A stretch of DNA of 64,000 nt. Origin: Chlamydiales bacterium STE3 (lineage in GTDB: Bacteria > Chlamydiota > Chlamydiia > Chlamydiales > Parachlamydiaceae). Location: contig VKHO01000035.1 in NCBI GenBank assembly GCA_011125455.1, positions 40,683-104,682 of the forward strand, written 5' to 3'. The notes beneath the pieces are model-generated. The model had not been told where the DNA came from. It saw only the letters and a program-made list of their open reading frames with translations, and made no database searches. The position numbers were made by a program, and so were the translations under genes. This document shows, one piece after another, positions 38,465 through 47,054 of the stretch (the first letter of the stretch is position 1; each line of letters begins with the position of its first letter).

Positions 38465-38624
38465 GACCTCTTGCATAACTTGCTTTGCTTGAAAAAATAG
38501 ATAATGTTTGCGTGAATTTAGCGGAAAATTCTGAGAACATATGAGTACATATGGTTGAAAAATTTAACGATAAAGACGCCAAAAAGGCTAATTTAAGCAA
38601 GCAAATGAAGTTATGCAAGAGGTC
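38465..38624. mobile_element. MITE copy B, 160 bp, in the hrcA leader
   Basis: Ends GACCTCTTGCATAACTT on both strands with the inverted repeat extending to about 27 bases with two mismatches. TA flanks both ends (38463-38464, 38625-38626). It lies between CIRCE and the hrcA start, so it would be in the 5' untranslated RNA. Confidence 0.9.
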
Positions 38625-38694
38625 TATTAGAGCATTAAAGAATTGAACAACTCATTTTTAACATTAGCTTCAATAGGAATTCTTTTATAAGGCA

Positions 38695-39828
38695 ATGAAA
38701 AAGTTTAATAAAGAAGGACGTAAACGCAAGGTTTTAATTGGACTTATCGAGCACTACATCGATACCTGTAAGCCTGTTGGATCTAATATTTTAAAAGAGT
38801 GTGGCTTTGATGATTTAAGTTCAGCTACAATACGCAACTATTTTGCTCAACTTGAGGAAGAAGGGTTTCTCACCCAACAGCACTCTTCGGGAGGAAGAAT
38901 TCCTACAGCACAATCTTTTAAGTTTTATGCCAAGGAATTTAGCGAAGAGGTATCTGTAGATTCAGAAAAGAAAAAACTCCTTAACCACTTCAGAAAAATG
39001 GAGGCTCGTGAAATCGCTACTAGCCTAAGGGAAGCAGCTCAAGAACTGAGTAATATCACGGGTTGTGCAATTTTTTTATCAGCCCCGCGCTTCGACAATG
39101 ATTTGCTCATCGATATTAAAGTCATTACAATAGACCATCATCGTTGCTTATGTGTCCTAGTATCCGATTTTGGAGTGATTAGAACAGAGGTCCTCTATAC
39201 GGATCACAAACTCACTGCTCTCGAAGCCAAGCGCATTGAAGCTTATTTTCATTGGAGGCTCACTTCAAAAGACAAGCCGGAAAATTTAAGTCCTCAAGAA
39301 GAGCTGCAAGCCAAGCGATTTTATAATGAAGTTATGGTCCGTTACTTGGTTGGTTACTCTAATTTTATTGATGAAGATATTTTTACAACGGGATTCTCCC
39401 ATCTCCTTCACTACCCAGAACTTCGCGATGCCACAACCTTAGCTTCCACACTTGCCCTTTTTGAAAATACTCAAGGAATGAGGCTTGTTTTTAGAGACTG
39501 TATCAAACATAATGCTCTAAGATGCTGGATCGATGATGACTTAAAAGCTTTTACGCAAACTCAAGCTAATTGTTCAGTCATTGTTCATCCTTACTCTATT
39601 CACCAATCGCCTGCCGGTGCGATTGGGCTGCTTGGACCCTTACGCATTCCCTACCGACAACTTTTTGGCACTTTACGTTATTTTTCTGAGTGTGTGAGTG
39701 AGGGATTAACCAAAAATATTTATAAATATAAATTAAGCTACCGAAAGCCTTCAACAGTTGCCTCTACTTTAATAGAAAATGAACAGCAATTTTTGATTGG
39801 CAATTCGCAACGCATCTTAATTGAATAA
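38695..39828 (+). CDS. hrcA: Heat-inducible transcription repressor HrcA
   Basis: Represses heat-shock operons by binding CIRCE. The N-terminal winged-helix is visible (YIDTCKPVGSNILKECGF, LSSATIRNYFAQLEEEGFL, SSGGRIPTAQSF), followed by a GAF-like domain and the C-terminal IVHPYSIHQSPAGAIGLLGP and RIPYRQLFGTLRYFSECV. Length 377 fits chlamydial HrcA, which has a C-terminal tail. ATG 38695 follows ATAAGG. First gene of hrcA-grpE-dnaK, autoregulated through the CIRCE at 38367. Confidence 0.95.
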   Translation: MKKFNKEGRKRKVLIGLIEHYIDTCKPVGSNILKECGFDDLSSATIRNYFAQLEEEGFLTQQHSSGGRIPTAQSFKFYAKEFSEEVSVDSEKKKLLNHFRKMEAREIATSLREAAQELSNITGCAIFLSAPRFDNDLLIDIKVITIDHHRCLCVLVSDFGVIRTEVLYTDHKLTALEAKRIEAYFHWRLTSKDKPENLSPQEELQAKRFYNEVMVRYLVGYSNFIDEDIFTTGFSHLLHYPELRDATTLASTLALFENTQGMRLVFRDCIKHNALRCWIDDDLKAFTQTQANCSVIVHPYSIHQSPAGAIGLLGPLRIPYRQLFGTLRYFSECVSEGLTKNIYKYKLSYRKPSTVASTLIENEQQFLIGNSQRILIE

Positions 39829-39837
39829 GGAGTTTCA

Positions 39838-40362
39838 ATGACAGACGAACAACCAAAGCCTCAGGAACATGAAGAAGGAACTCAAACGCCTTCCTCTTCA
39901 AATGAAGAAATGAACGAAGCTGATTCATTAAAGAATGAATTAGCAGAATACAAAGATAAATACCTAAGGCTTCTTGCCGAAATGGAGAACTCCAGAAAGC
40001 GCATGCAAAAAGAACGTCAAGAAATGGGCCATTACGCCATTGAGAAAGTTATTTCCGAGTTCTTAACCCCCATAGACCATATGGAGAATGCGTTGAAGTT
40101 CACACAAGACCAATCAGATGAAGTTAAACACTGGGGTTTAGGCTTTCAAATGATTTTAACACAGTTTAAAGATGTTTTAGCAAGCCATGGCGTCAAATCA
40201 TTTGATTCTGAAGGGCATCCTTTTGACCCCCACATTCATGAGGCTGTCGAGACAGTGGAAGAGAGTCAATATGAACCGGGTATTGTCGTGAAAGAGTTTA
40301 TGCGAGGCTACAAGATGGGAGAAAAAACGATTCGCCCAGCAAGGGTCCAAGTAGCAAAATAA
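39838..40362 (+). CDS. grpE: Nucleotide exchange factor GrpE
   Basis: Releases ADP from DnaK. It has an acidic disordered N-terminus, a coiled-coil ([20 protein letters not shown]) and the C-terminal beta domain ending with [26 protein letters not shown] lies before ATG 39838, nine bases after the hrcA stop, showing tight coupling in the operon. Confidence 0.95.
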   Translation: MTDEQPKPQEHEEGTQTPSSSNEEMNEADSLKNELAEYKDKYLRLLAEMENSRKRMQKERQEMGHYAIEKVISEFLTPIDHMENALKFTQDQSDEVKHWGLGFQMILTQFKDVLASHGVKSFDSEGHPFDPHIHEAVETVEESQYEPGIVVKEFMRGYKMGEKTIRPARVQVAK

Positions 40363-40384
40363 TTTAATTGATAAGGAGTACACT

Positions 40385-42337
40385 ATGGATCAACAAAAAA
40401 AAGGTAAAATCATTGGCATTGACTTAGGAACTACCAACTCCTGTGTTGCTGTGATGGAGGGTGGAACACCTAAGGTGATCGCTTCTGCAGAAGGAACCAG
40501 AACAACACCTTCAGTTGTTGCCTTTAAAGGCAACGAACGCCTAGTTGGCGTTCCTGCAAAAAGGCAAGCTGTCACAAACCCTGAAAATACAATCACCTCT
40601 TCTAAGCGTTTTATTGGAAGAAAGTACAACGAGGTAGAGTCCGAAATTAAAACTGTGCCTTACAAAGTCGTCAGCAGTAACAATGGGGATGTTGCTTTTG
40701 AAGTTCAGGGGAAGGTAATGACTCCTGAAGAAATTGCTGCCATTATCCTAACAAAGATGAAAGAAACAGCAGAAGCTTACCTCGGGGAAAAAGTCACCGA
40801 AGCTGTGATCACAGTTCCTGCTTATTTCAATGATTCCCAACGTCAATCAACAAAAGACGCGGGCCGTATTGCAGGCCTTGATGTTAAACGTATTATCCCA
40901 GAGCCAACGGCTGCAGCCTTAGCTTATGGTTTGGACAAAGACAAAGCGGATAGGAAAATCGCTGTTTTTGACTTAGGTGGCGGTACATTTGACATTTCTA
41001 TCCTAGAGATTGGCGACGGCGTTTTTGAAGTTTTATCGACTAATGGAGATACGCACCTCGGTGGTGATGACTTTGATAATGCGATTTTGCATTGGATGAT
41101 TGACTCATTCCGACAAGAGCACGGCATCGACTTAAGTAAGGACAAGATGGCTTTACAGAGACTTAGAGATGCAGCTGAAAAAGCAAAAATCGAACTGTCA
41201 GGAACCTCTTCAACAGAAATTAACCAACCTTTCATCACGATGGATGCAAGTGGGCCCAAACACTTGGCACTGACTTTAACTCGCTCAAAACTGGAAAGTT
41301 TAACTCATGATTTGATTGAGCGCACCAGAGAGCCTTGCTTAAAAGCGATTAAAGATTCTGGCCTTTCAGTCCAAGACATCAGCGAAGTAATTCTCGTGGG
41401 CGGAATGACGCGGATGCCTGCTGTTCAGGAGATTGTAAAAGCGATCTTTGGCAAAGAAGGGCACAAGGGAGTAAACCCTGACGAAGTTGTTGCCATCGGC
41501 GCAGCCATCCAAGGCGGTGTGTTAACTGGCGTTGTTAAAGACGTTTTGCTTCTGGACGTGACACCATTAACATTAGGTATTGAAACAATGGGTGGGATCA
41601 TGACGCCTTTAGTTGAGCGCAATACCACAATTCCAACTCAAAAAAAGCAAATTTTCTCAACTGCAGCTGATAATCAGCCTTCTGTCTTTATTAAGGTCTT
41701 CCAAGGGGAGCGCAAAATGGCAGAAGACAACAAGCTGATTGGTAACTTTGAGCTAAGCGGTATCTTGCCTGCGCCAAGGGGCGTCCCGCAAATCGAAGTG
41801 ATCTTTGATATTGATGCAGATGGTATTTTGCATGTTACCGCAAAAGATCTCTCTTCTGGTAAAGAGCAAAAAATCCGTATCGAAGTTAAATCTGGCCTAC
41901 ACGAAGAAGATATTCAGCGTATGGTCAAAGAAGGTGAGCTCCATGCTGAAGAAGATAAAAAACGCCGTGAGCAGGTTGAAGTGAAAAATGAAGCGGACTC
42001 TCTTGTTTTCAGAGCTAATAAAGCTTTGGAAGAAGTCAAAGACAAGCTTCCTAAAGAGATCCATGATGACATTCAAAGTAAAGTTGAAGCTGTGAAAAAG
42101 GCCATCGAAAGCAATGATCTTGAACGTATCAAATCGGCTAAGGCAGAGCTGGAACAGCATATGCAAAAGATTGGCGAAGCCATGGCTAAGTCGACACAAG
42201 AGCAAGGCAGCCAGCAGCAAGGCTTTTCTCAGACTGCACAAGAAGCGCATCAGGAGCAACAAGCCCCTTCTTCAAAATCGGGAGATAACATTGAAGAGGC
42301 AGAAGTCGAAATCATTGATGACGAGAAAAAACAATAA
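40385..42337 (+). CDS. dnaK: Chaperone DnaK (Hsp70)
   Basis: Main cytoplasmic Hsp70. ATPase domain with [38 protein letters not shown] and [17 protein letters not shown]; substrate-binding domain with [19 protein letters not shown]; helical lid and a Gln-rich tail ending in [11 protein letters not shown]. 650 residues, standard. ATAAGGAG precedes the start codon. No dnaJ follows; the operon ends at the terminator at 42434. Confidence 0.97.
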   Translation: MDQQKKGKIIGIDLGTTNSCVAVMEGGTPKVIASAEGTRTTPSVVAFKGNERLVGVPAKRQAVTNPENTITSSKRFIGRKYNEVESEIKTVPYKVVSSNNGDVAFEVQGKVMTPEEIAAIILTKMKETAEAYLGEKVTEAVITVPAYFNDSQRQSTKDAGRIAGLDVKRIIPEPTAAALAYGLDKDKADRKIAVFDLGGGTFDISILEIGDGVFEVLSTNGDTHLGGDDFDNAILHWMIDSFRQEHGIDLSKDKMALQRLRDAAEKAKIELSGTSSTEINQPFITMDASGPKHLALTLTRSKLESLTHDLIERTREPCLKAIKDSGLSVQDISEVILVGGMTRMPAVQEIVKAIFGKEGHKGVNPDEVVAIGAAIQGGVLTGVVKDVLLLDVTPLTLGIETMGGIMTPLVERNTTIPTQKKQIFSTAADNQPSVFIKVFQGERKMAEDNKLIGNFELSGILPAPRGVPQIEVIFDIDADGILHVTAKDLSSGKEQKIRIEVKSGLHEEDIQRMVKEGELHAEEDKKRREQVEVKNEADSLVFRANKALEEVKDKLPKEIHDDIQSKVEAVKKAIESNDLERIKSAKAELEQHMQKIGEAMAKSTQEQGSQQQGFSQTAQEAHQEQQAPSSKSGDNIEEAEVEIIDDEKKQ

Positions 42338-42702
42338 AGATTAAAAGCCCTCCTTTTAGATCGATTGATGTTGAAAAAGCCTGGCTATTCATTAGTTGAT
42401 GGTTAAAAAGAAGGGCATTTATCATGAAAATCCAGCGGGCTATATGGCTAATGCCTATACCCGCTTTATTCTTTTTAAAGATAGCTCTCAATTCCCTGTA
42501 CGTCGACTATAAAAGCAAAGCTCTCTTTTCCTCTTTTTCCAAGTACTTCCAATAAATGAGATAATTTATAGCGATACCCTTTTTTCAAAAGGTTATAAAT
42601 ATTTTTATCGCATTAGCCTTAATAAAAAAAATGCAATCCTTGACATTCACTTCATTTCTAATTAAATTAGAAAGTCTTTAACACATAATATAAGGTAAAT
42701 TT
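42338..42702. other. Intergenic region after dnaK
   Basis: Contains the dnaK operon terminator (42434-42476) and the promoter region of the surface repeat gene. Nothing else recognised. Confidence 0.5.
42434..42476 (+). terminator. Rho-independent terminator of the hrcA-grpE-dnaK operon
   Basis: Arms AGCGGG...CCCGCT enclose further pairing (TATA/TATA and GGC/GCC with small bulges), followed by TTATTCTTTTT. It lies about 100 bases after the dnaK stop. Confidence 0.75.
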
Positions 42703-43362
42703 ATGAAAGGTATCCTCTTTTTACTATCCCTTAGCTTGATCTCATTTCACTTAAATGCAGAAGAAGAAATCGTTCAAGATCCAGTTGTCGTCACATCAGA
42801 AGCCTATTGTCATCGTGCTGTACCTTTGTCAGTTGCTATTTTCTCCCCTGTTCAAACGTCTCCAAGGCATTATTCTGTTCATGGAGTACGCTTAAATTTA
42901 CTGTATGGTAATAATACTGACGTAAAGGGCCTTGATTTGGGTCTTGTTAATGTGGCATTAGGGGACGTTTCAGGGTTAGAAGTTGGCTTAGCTAACTTTG
43001 TGATCAATGATTTTAAAGGGGCGCAATTTGGCCTTTTAAATGACGTAAGAGGGAGCTTTTATGGTTTACAACGTGGGCTTTTTAACCGCACTTGCGGAAA
43101 CTTTGCTGGCTTTCAAAGTGGGTTAATAGCAAACGTCACAAATCAAAAACTTTTTGGGGCTCAATTGGCTTGGGTAAACTATGCCTCTCACATGCATGGG
43201 CTTCAATTTGGACTCCTTAACCTTTCAGAATGTGTTCACGGCTTCCAAATAGGGCTTATTAACTGCACAACTGCACTTAAAGGGGTACAGATAGGCCTTA
43301 TCAATATTCAAAGCAACAGGACTTACTTAAAAGTACTTCCTATTTTGAATATCCAGTTCTAA
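42703..43362 (+). CDS. Secreted surface protein with 15-residue GLxN repeats (LA_2272-like)
   Basis: Signal peptide MKGILFLLSLSLISFHLNAE, then about nine repeats of roughly 15 residues with the pattern G-x-x-x-G-L-x-N: VKGLDLGLVNVALGD, VSGLEVGLANFVIND, MHGLQFGLLNLSEC, LKGVQIGLINIQSN. This fits the LA_2272-type surface repeat family first named in Leptospira, expected to form a beta-solenoid or beta-sheet structure at the cell surface. The C-terminus VLPILNIQF ends in Phe, as in many outer-membrane proteins. Exact role unknown. Confidence 0.7.
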   Translation: MKGILFLLSLSLISFHLNAEEEIVQDPVVVTSEAYCHRAVPLSVAIFSPVQTSPRHYSVHGVRLNLLYGNNTDVKGLDLGLVNVALGDVSGLEVGLANFVINDFKGAQFGLLNDVRGSFYGLQRGLFNRTCGNFAGFQSGLIANVTNQKLFGAQLAWVNYASHMHGLQFGLLNLSECVHGFQIGLINCTTALKGVQIGLINIQSNRTYLKVLPILNIQF

Positions 43363-43389
43363 TTACAAGTTTTACTTCATTTATTGCCT

Positions 43390-43409
43390 CCAGGGGAAAT
43401 TTCCCCTGG
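43390..43409. terminator. Perfect 20-base palindrome between convergent genes
   Basis: CCAGGGGAAATTTCCCCTGG is a perfect palindrome, 28 bases after the surface protein stop and 47 bases from the end of the convergent SANT-domain gene. No long T run follows; probably a bidirectional terminator hairpin. Confidence 0.5.
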
Positions 43410-43455
43410 CTGGCTTACATCATCTCCGCCATTCGGTTACTTTTTAATTCACTTA

Positions 43456-44283
43456 TTATGAACAAGTTGGCAATTCGCGTTTTAAGTCAAAACCATAATA
43501 AAGTGGACGAGCTAACATAGAACCGTAATAGGATTCTTCTTCATCATTTCCGTTCTTAACAAGATCATCCGGGTGGTTCCTATCTAATTTACCTTCATTT
43601 TCATGGGTATGTTCTTCTTGCCTTTCTTTTAAGCAAAGATATTTCCTTTTCCTAGGAAAAACTTTTTCCCCTTCTTTACTGTCAGACACTCTAGAATAGT
43701 AGCGTAAGAGCTCATCGGCTTGCTTTTTCATCTCCTCCTCCTCGCATTTAACTAACTCTGTTAGTAAACCTTTTGCGGTCAGAGTTTCTTCTATTTGTTG
43801 AGAAGATGCCCCTCTTTCAACAAGATACATAAGCACCCTTAGCTCCTTATTCTCAATGTCATGTTTAGCAGCTTTAGAATGGCCTTCCCCTGCTCTCAAA
43901 AGATTAATTTGAGAACTTACAGCAACTTTCGTTCTTTGCAATGACGCAGAGGCAATCTCTATCATTTTTTTATTACTATAACCTTGATTGATTAACCCCT
44001 GCAGAATGTTATTTTCTTCTTCAGTCCAGCTGCGTTTTTTCCGCGATGTATAGACCGAAGAGGGTTCCGTGCAACGCTTCGCAGGAATTTCCCCCTTGAT
44101 GAGCTCTTCAACTTTTTCAGAGGTTGACCCTCTTTTTTTAATAGGCCCTTCCTCTTTTACTCGATCTTTCTGATCATCTTTGCTAAGTAGCTTTTTTGGT
44201 AAGAGAATGGGATGTTGATTTGTAAAATCGTAAAGAGAAGAAGATGATTTTTGTAAAGATGCGGAAAGTAAGTTGAAAGCCAT
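43456..44283 (-). CDS. Protein with SANT/Myb-like DNA-binding domain (candidate nucleomodulin)
   Basis: Residues about 82-131 read KKRSWTEEENNILQGLINQG then MIEIASASLQRTKVAVSSQI, fitting the SANT/Myb pattern W-T-x-E-E...L...I-A..L-x-R-T-x-x-A-V-x-S-x-x-x-L. The rest is charged, with several basic clusters (KKRG, RKKR, FPRKRKY) that could act as nuclear localisation signals. There is no signal peptide. GTGGAG before ATG 44283 is a good ribosome binding site; a GTG at 44295 was not chosen. Myb/SANT domains are mainly eukaryotic, so delivery to the host nucleus is an attractive inference, unproven. A bacterial regulator is the alternative. Confidence 0.6.
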   Translation of the reverse strand: MAFNLLSASLQKSSSSLYDFTNQHPILLPKKLLSKDDQKDRVKEEGPIKKRGSTSEKVEELIKGEIPAKRCTEPSSVYTSRKKRSWTEEENNILQGLINQGYSNKKMIEIASASLQRTKVAVSSQINLLRAGEGHSKAAKHDIENKELRVLMYLVERGASSQQIEETLTAKGLLTELVKCEEEEMKKQADELLRYYSRVSDSKEGEKVFPRKRKYLCLKERQEEHTHENEGKLDRNHPDDLVKNGNDEEESYYGSMLARPLYYGFDLKRELPTCS

Positions 44284-44355
44284 ATGATTCTCCACTTAAA
44301 ATTTCAATTTAAAAAGACCTCTTAATAAAAATTCTATTTATTAAAAAAGCTCATC

Positions 44356-44467
44356 TTAGGGCTCTTTGGCTACGATTAGCTCGTCATGGATGCTCCTATT
44401 AAGTAAAGACCAGCGATCCTTAAGCAAAACGGCAATAATATTTTTTCTAAACTCTGCTCTATCCTCA
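44356..44467 (-). pseudogene. Probable frameshifted C-terminal tail of the GT8 gene
   Basis: After the GT8 stop at 44468 the neighbouring minus frame continues as a protein-like segment (LNEDRAEFRKNIIAVLLKD then RWSLLNRSIHDELIVAKEP) with its own stop at 44356. Removing one T from CTTTCTT just before the stop would join the two frames. Confidence 0.45.
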
Positions 44468-45178
44468 TTAAGAAAGCTTGTCGAGATCTTGAAGTATTTC
44501 CGGATAAATATGCCCTTGACGGATCTCTCTTTCAATGGCATCAACAGGAATCTCGTCCTCATCAACTGCTGAGCGCAGTTCTTTTAAAAAAATTGCAGCA
44601 AAGGGATGCCCCGCTTTTTTCCAAGGTTGCATAGGCACATTTGTGTAATGAATCATTTTGGTCGTTTGATCATATTGATCCAAATGATTCCAATAGGCGG
44701 GAAGGTCCCCAAAATCTTGGCTATTTAAACCGTTAGGGGCTACCCACAATGTGTCATTGTAAAGCGCTTGGTTCTGATTGATCTTTTCCACCCACACCTT
44801 CATATCCCAATGCCTAAGCTTTTCATTGTCAAGGAGCATCACACTTGTATAGCGGCCGCTATTCGTTCCCGGCTTTAAAGGCCTTGCTAGTGCACCTTGC
44901 CCTTCCATTTCTAATTGGATCAACTCATGGATATCAGCCAAAACAACAATATCTGCATCCAAATAGATGGCTCTTCCTTTATATTGACAAGTTTCTGGGA
45001 TGGCAAAACGGTAAAAAGAAAAACCTGTATACATCTCCCCCTTTAAATTTAAGGGGAGGTGTTTGAGCTCTTGAAATTCAACAGCCTGAGATGTTCTTCT
45101 TTGAATACTCCAGCGCAATACTTCTGTCGGTAACCACTGTTTAGGCTCGGTGCCAATAAAAACGCGAATTGGATCCAT
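44468..45178 (-). CDS. Glycosyltransferase family 8-like protein
   Basis: Retaining sugar transferase of the GT-A fold. The N-terminus IRVFIGTEPKQWLPTEVL, the metal/nucleotide-sugar motif DAD at 74-76 (IYLDADIVVL) and the later IHYTNVPMQPW match GT8 organisation. Substrate unknown; a glycogen, LPS or effector role cannot be distinguished. AGGGAG precedes ATG 45178. The C-terminus may be shortened by a single-base frameshift (see 44356-44467). It is divergent from fabI, sharing 45179-45309 as promoter region. Confidence 0.75.
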   Translation of the reverse strand: MDPIRVFIGTEPKQWLPTEVLRWSIQRRTSQAVEFQELKHLPLNLKGEMYTGFSFYRFAIPETCQYKGRAIYLDADIVVLADIHELIQLEMEGQGALARPLKPGTNSGRYTSVMLLDNEKLRHWDMKVWVEKINQNQALYNDTLWVAPNGLNSQDFGDLPAYWNHLDQYDQTTKMIHYTNVPMQPWKKAGHPFAAIFLKELRSAVDEDEIPVDAIEREIRQGHIYPEILQDLDKLS

Positions 45179-45309
45179 GGCAATTTTTCTCCCTATACTA
45201 AAATTTTAATAAATACAAAATCGACTAGGATGTCAACTATGCTTTTTCGAACGACACAAATTTTTCAATCTGCTATGCTCAACCTCTATGATTTAAGAGA
45301 GTAGAAACT

Positions 45310-46212
45310 ATGTTGCAGATCGATTTAAAAGGAAAAAAAGCATTTATTGCAGGTGTTGGTGATGATCAGGGATTTGGGTGGGCTATTGCCAAATCTTTAG
45401 CGGAAGCAGGCGCTGAAATTCTGATTGGAACATGGACACCTCTTCTTAAAATTTTTACAACAGGACTTGCTCAAGGCAAATTTGATACCAATCTTTCAGA
45501 TGGTAGTCAAATGCAAGTCTCAAAGGTCTATGCGCTAGATGCCTCTTTCGATACACCAAATGACGTACCTTCTGAGATTAAAGACAATAAGCGCTACAAA
45601 GACGTTGAAGGTTATACTGTTTCCGAAGTGGCCGATGCCATTAAAAGAGATTTTGGTTCGTTGGATATCCTTGTACACTCACTCGCTAATGGACCAGAAG
45701 TACAAAAAGCATTACTAGACACTTCAAGAGCTGGTTATTTAGCAGCAATCAGCGCTTCTTCCTATTCTTACATCAGCTTGCTGCGCTACCTCGGACCTCT
45801 TATGCCTCCTGGTTCAGCAGCGCTTTCTCTCACTTATATTGCTGCCGAAAAGGTCGTTCCAGGCTATGGAGGAGGCATGAGTTCTGCAAAAGCAGCATTG
45901 GAAAGCGATACTCAAGTTCTAGCCTACGAGGCAGGACGCAAGTGGAACATTCGCATCAACACCATTTCCGCAGGACCTTTCAGAAGTCGTGCTGGTCGAG
46001 CAATCGGATTTATCGATAATATGATTACCTACGCAAAGGCTAATGCTCCTTTAACTAAAGAGCTTGATGGTGCAGAAGTAGGAAACACTGCCGCGTTTCT
46101 CCTCTCCCCTTTAGCATCTGGCATTACAGGCAGTGTTGTTTATGTCGATAACGGAATGCATGTGATGGGTGTCGGCATGGATAGCCCAGCTTTTGATAGA
46201 CCTCTTGCATAA
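45310..46212 (+). CDS. fabI: Enoyl-[acyl-carrier-protein] reductase FabI
   Basis: Last step of each fatty acid elongation cycle (type II FAS). Features: [20 protein letters not shown] (nucleotide site with FabI-type spacing), [19 protein letters not shown], the catalytic segment [20 protein letters not shown] with the active-site Tyr and then Ser-Ala-Lys ([10 protein letters not shown]), and [19 protein letters not shown]. About 300 residues, the chlamydial/plant type. The last four residues (RPLA) and the TAA stop come from the MITE at 46199-46260. Confidence 0.95.
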   Translation: MLQIDLKGKKAFIAGVGDDQGFGWAIAKSLAEAGAEILIGTWTPLLKIFTTGLAQGKFDTNLSDGSQMQVSKVYALDASFDTPNDVPSEIKDNKRYKDVEGYTVSEVADAIKRDFGSLDILVHSLANGPEVQKALLDTSRAGYLAAISASSYSYISLLRYLGPLMPPGSAALSLTYIAAEKVVPGYGGGMSSAKAALESDTQVLAYEAGRKWNIRINTISAGPFRSRAGRAIGFIDNMITYAKANAPLTKELDGAEVGNTAAFLLSPLASGITGSVVYVDNGMHVMGVGMDSPAFDRPLA

Positions 46213-46260
46213 CTTGCTTTGCTTGAAAAAATAGATCATTTTTGAGTGAATTTAGAGGTC
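46199..46260. mobile_element. MITE copy C, 62-bp internally deleted derivative
   Basis: Begins GACCTCTTGCATAACTTGCT like the full-length copies, continues for 56 bases of the left part, then jumps to the last six bases GAGGTC of the right end. TA flanks both sides (46197-46198, 46261-46262). It lies exactly between two convergent genes and contributes to both stop codons. Confidence 0.88.
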
Positions 46261-47054
46261 TAATACATCATGTAGCGGATTAGGCGTCTTGGAAAGAGTA
46301 GACTTTGATGCAAAATAGTGGGCAATGAAGGTCTGTTTCTTCTTTTATACCACTTTAGCGCATCTTCTAGCTGGCCGTCTGCGATAGCTTTTTTTAGCTC
46401 CTTTTCCAATAGATCCGGACAAGCAAACAAGAGTTTGCTATAGCGAGAATCACGCCACAACCTGACTTGTGCGCCAGCAATCCTAGCTTCCGTGGCAATT
46501 TCAAGTTGACGTTGAATAATAAAGTGCAGGCCAAATAACCTGGCCATTTCGCTCACGAATGTGCAACATTGCCTTTCAGTGAGGGAATATCTTTGATAGG
46601 GATATTCATGAATAAAGGCAATGGCCTTGCCAAATTCTTCATCGGAAAGGGTCATTTTCGCAGCGCAGGTGGGAATATGCCCTCCATTACCCTTTTGAAA
46701 GTAACCATCTTCTTGAGCACAAAATAGATAGCTAACTGGATTGTGGGAGCCTAAGCGGACGTTCTCAAGCACACCTTGAATATAGGTCGGTTGATGGAGC
46801 CCTAATTCCCCAGAATGGCCTCCCTCACAAACAATTTCTTGTCCATCGAGGTTCCCCTTTAAATAAATCCAGGCATGACCGACATCTCCATTTTTACTGA
46901 AATTACTAGGATGCTTCGCGATCGTTTTCATTGTAGCAGAGATGGAGGAGTAATCGATATGTGGAGCTTCCACAAGTAAAATTAATACATTTTCAGCGCT
47001 CACATGCAAGCGACAAAGATAAACAAATAGGCTAAGCAGTCTCAATAGCTTCAT
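46260..47054 (-). CDS. Secreted protein with possible permuted papain-like (NlpC/P60/LRAT-type) fold
   Basis: N-terminal signal peptide (MKLLRLLSLFVYLCRLHVSA). A His in DVGHAWIYLKG and later a Cys in LTERQCCTFVSEMARLFGL recall the His-then-Cys order of permuted NlpC/P60 and LRAT-type enzymes, which include amidases and acyltransferases. Several further cysteines could form disulfides in the periplasm. Function is not assignable. The stop codon TAG is formed at the MITE junction. The start overlaps the end of the upstream gene by 23 bases, so it is the last gene of the minus-strand operon starting at 50363. Confidence 0.5.
   Translation of the reverse strand: MKLLRLLSLFVYLCRLHVSAENVLILLVEAPHIDYSSISATMKTIAKHPSNFSKNGDVGHAWIYLKGNLDGQEIVCEGGHSGELGLHQPTYIQGVLENVRLGSHNPVSYLFCAQEDGYFQKGNGGHIPTCAAKMTLSDEEFGKAIAFIHEYPYQRYSLTERQCCTFVSEMARLFGLHFIIQRQLEIATEARIAGAQVRLWRDSRYSKLLFACPDLLEKELKKAIADGQLEDALKWYKRRNRPSLPTILHQSLLFPRRLIRYMMY

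Larger units (their letters stand above)
38371..38694. other. Leader region of the hrcA operon
   Basis: Contains most of the CIRCE operator, a candidate sigma-70-type promoter and MITE copy B; no gene. The MITE places hrcA about 300 bases from the operator. Confidence 0.7.
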
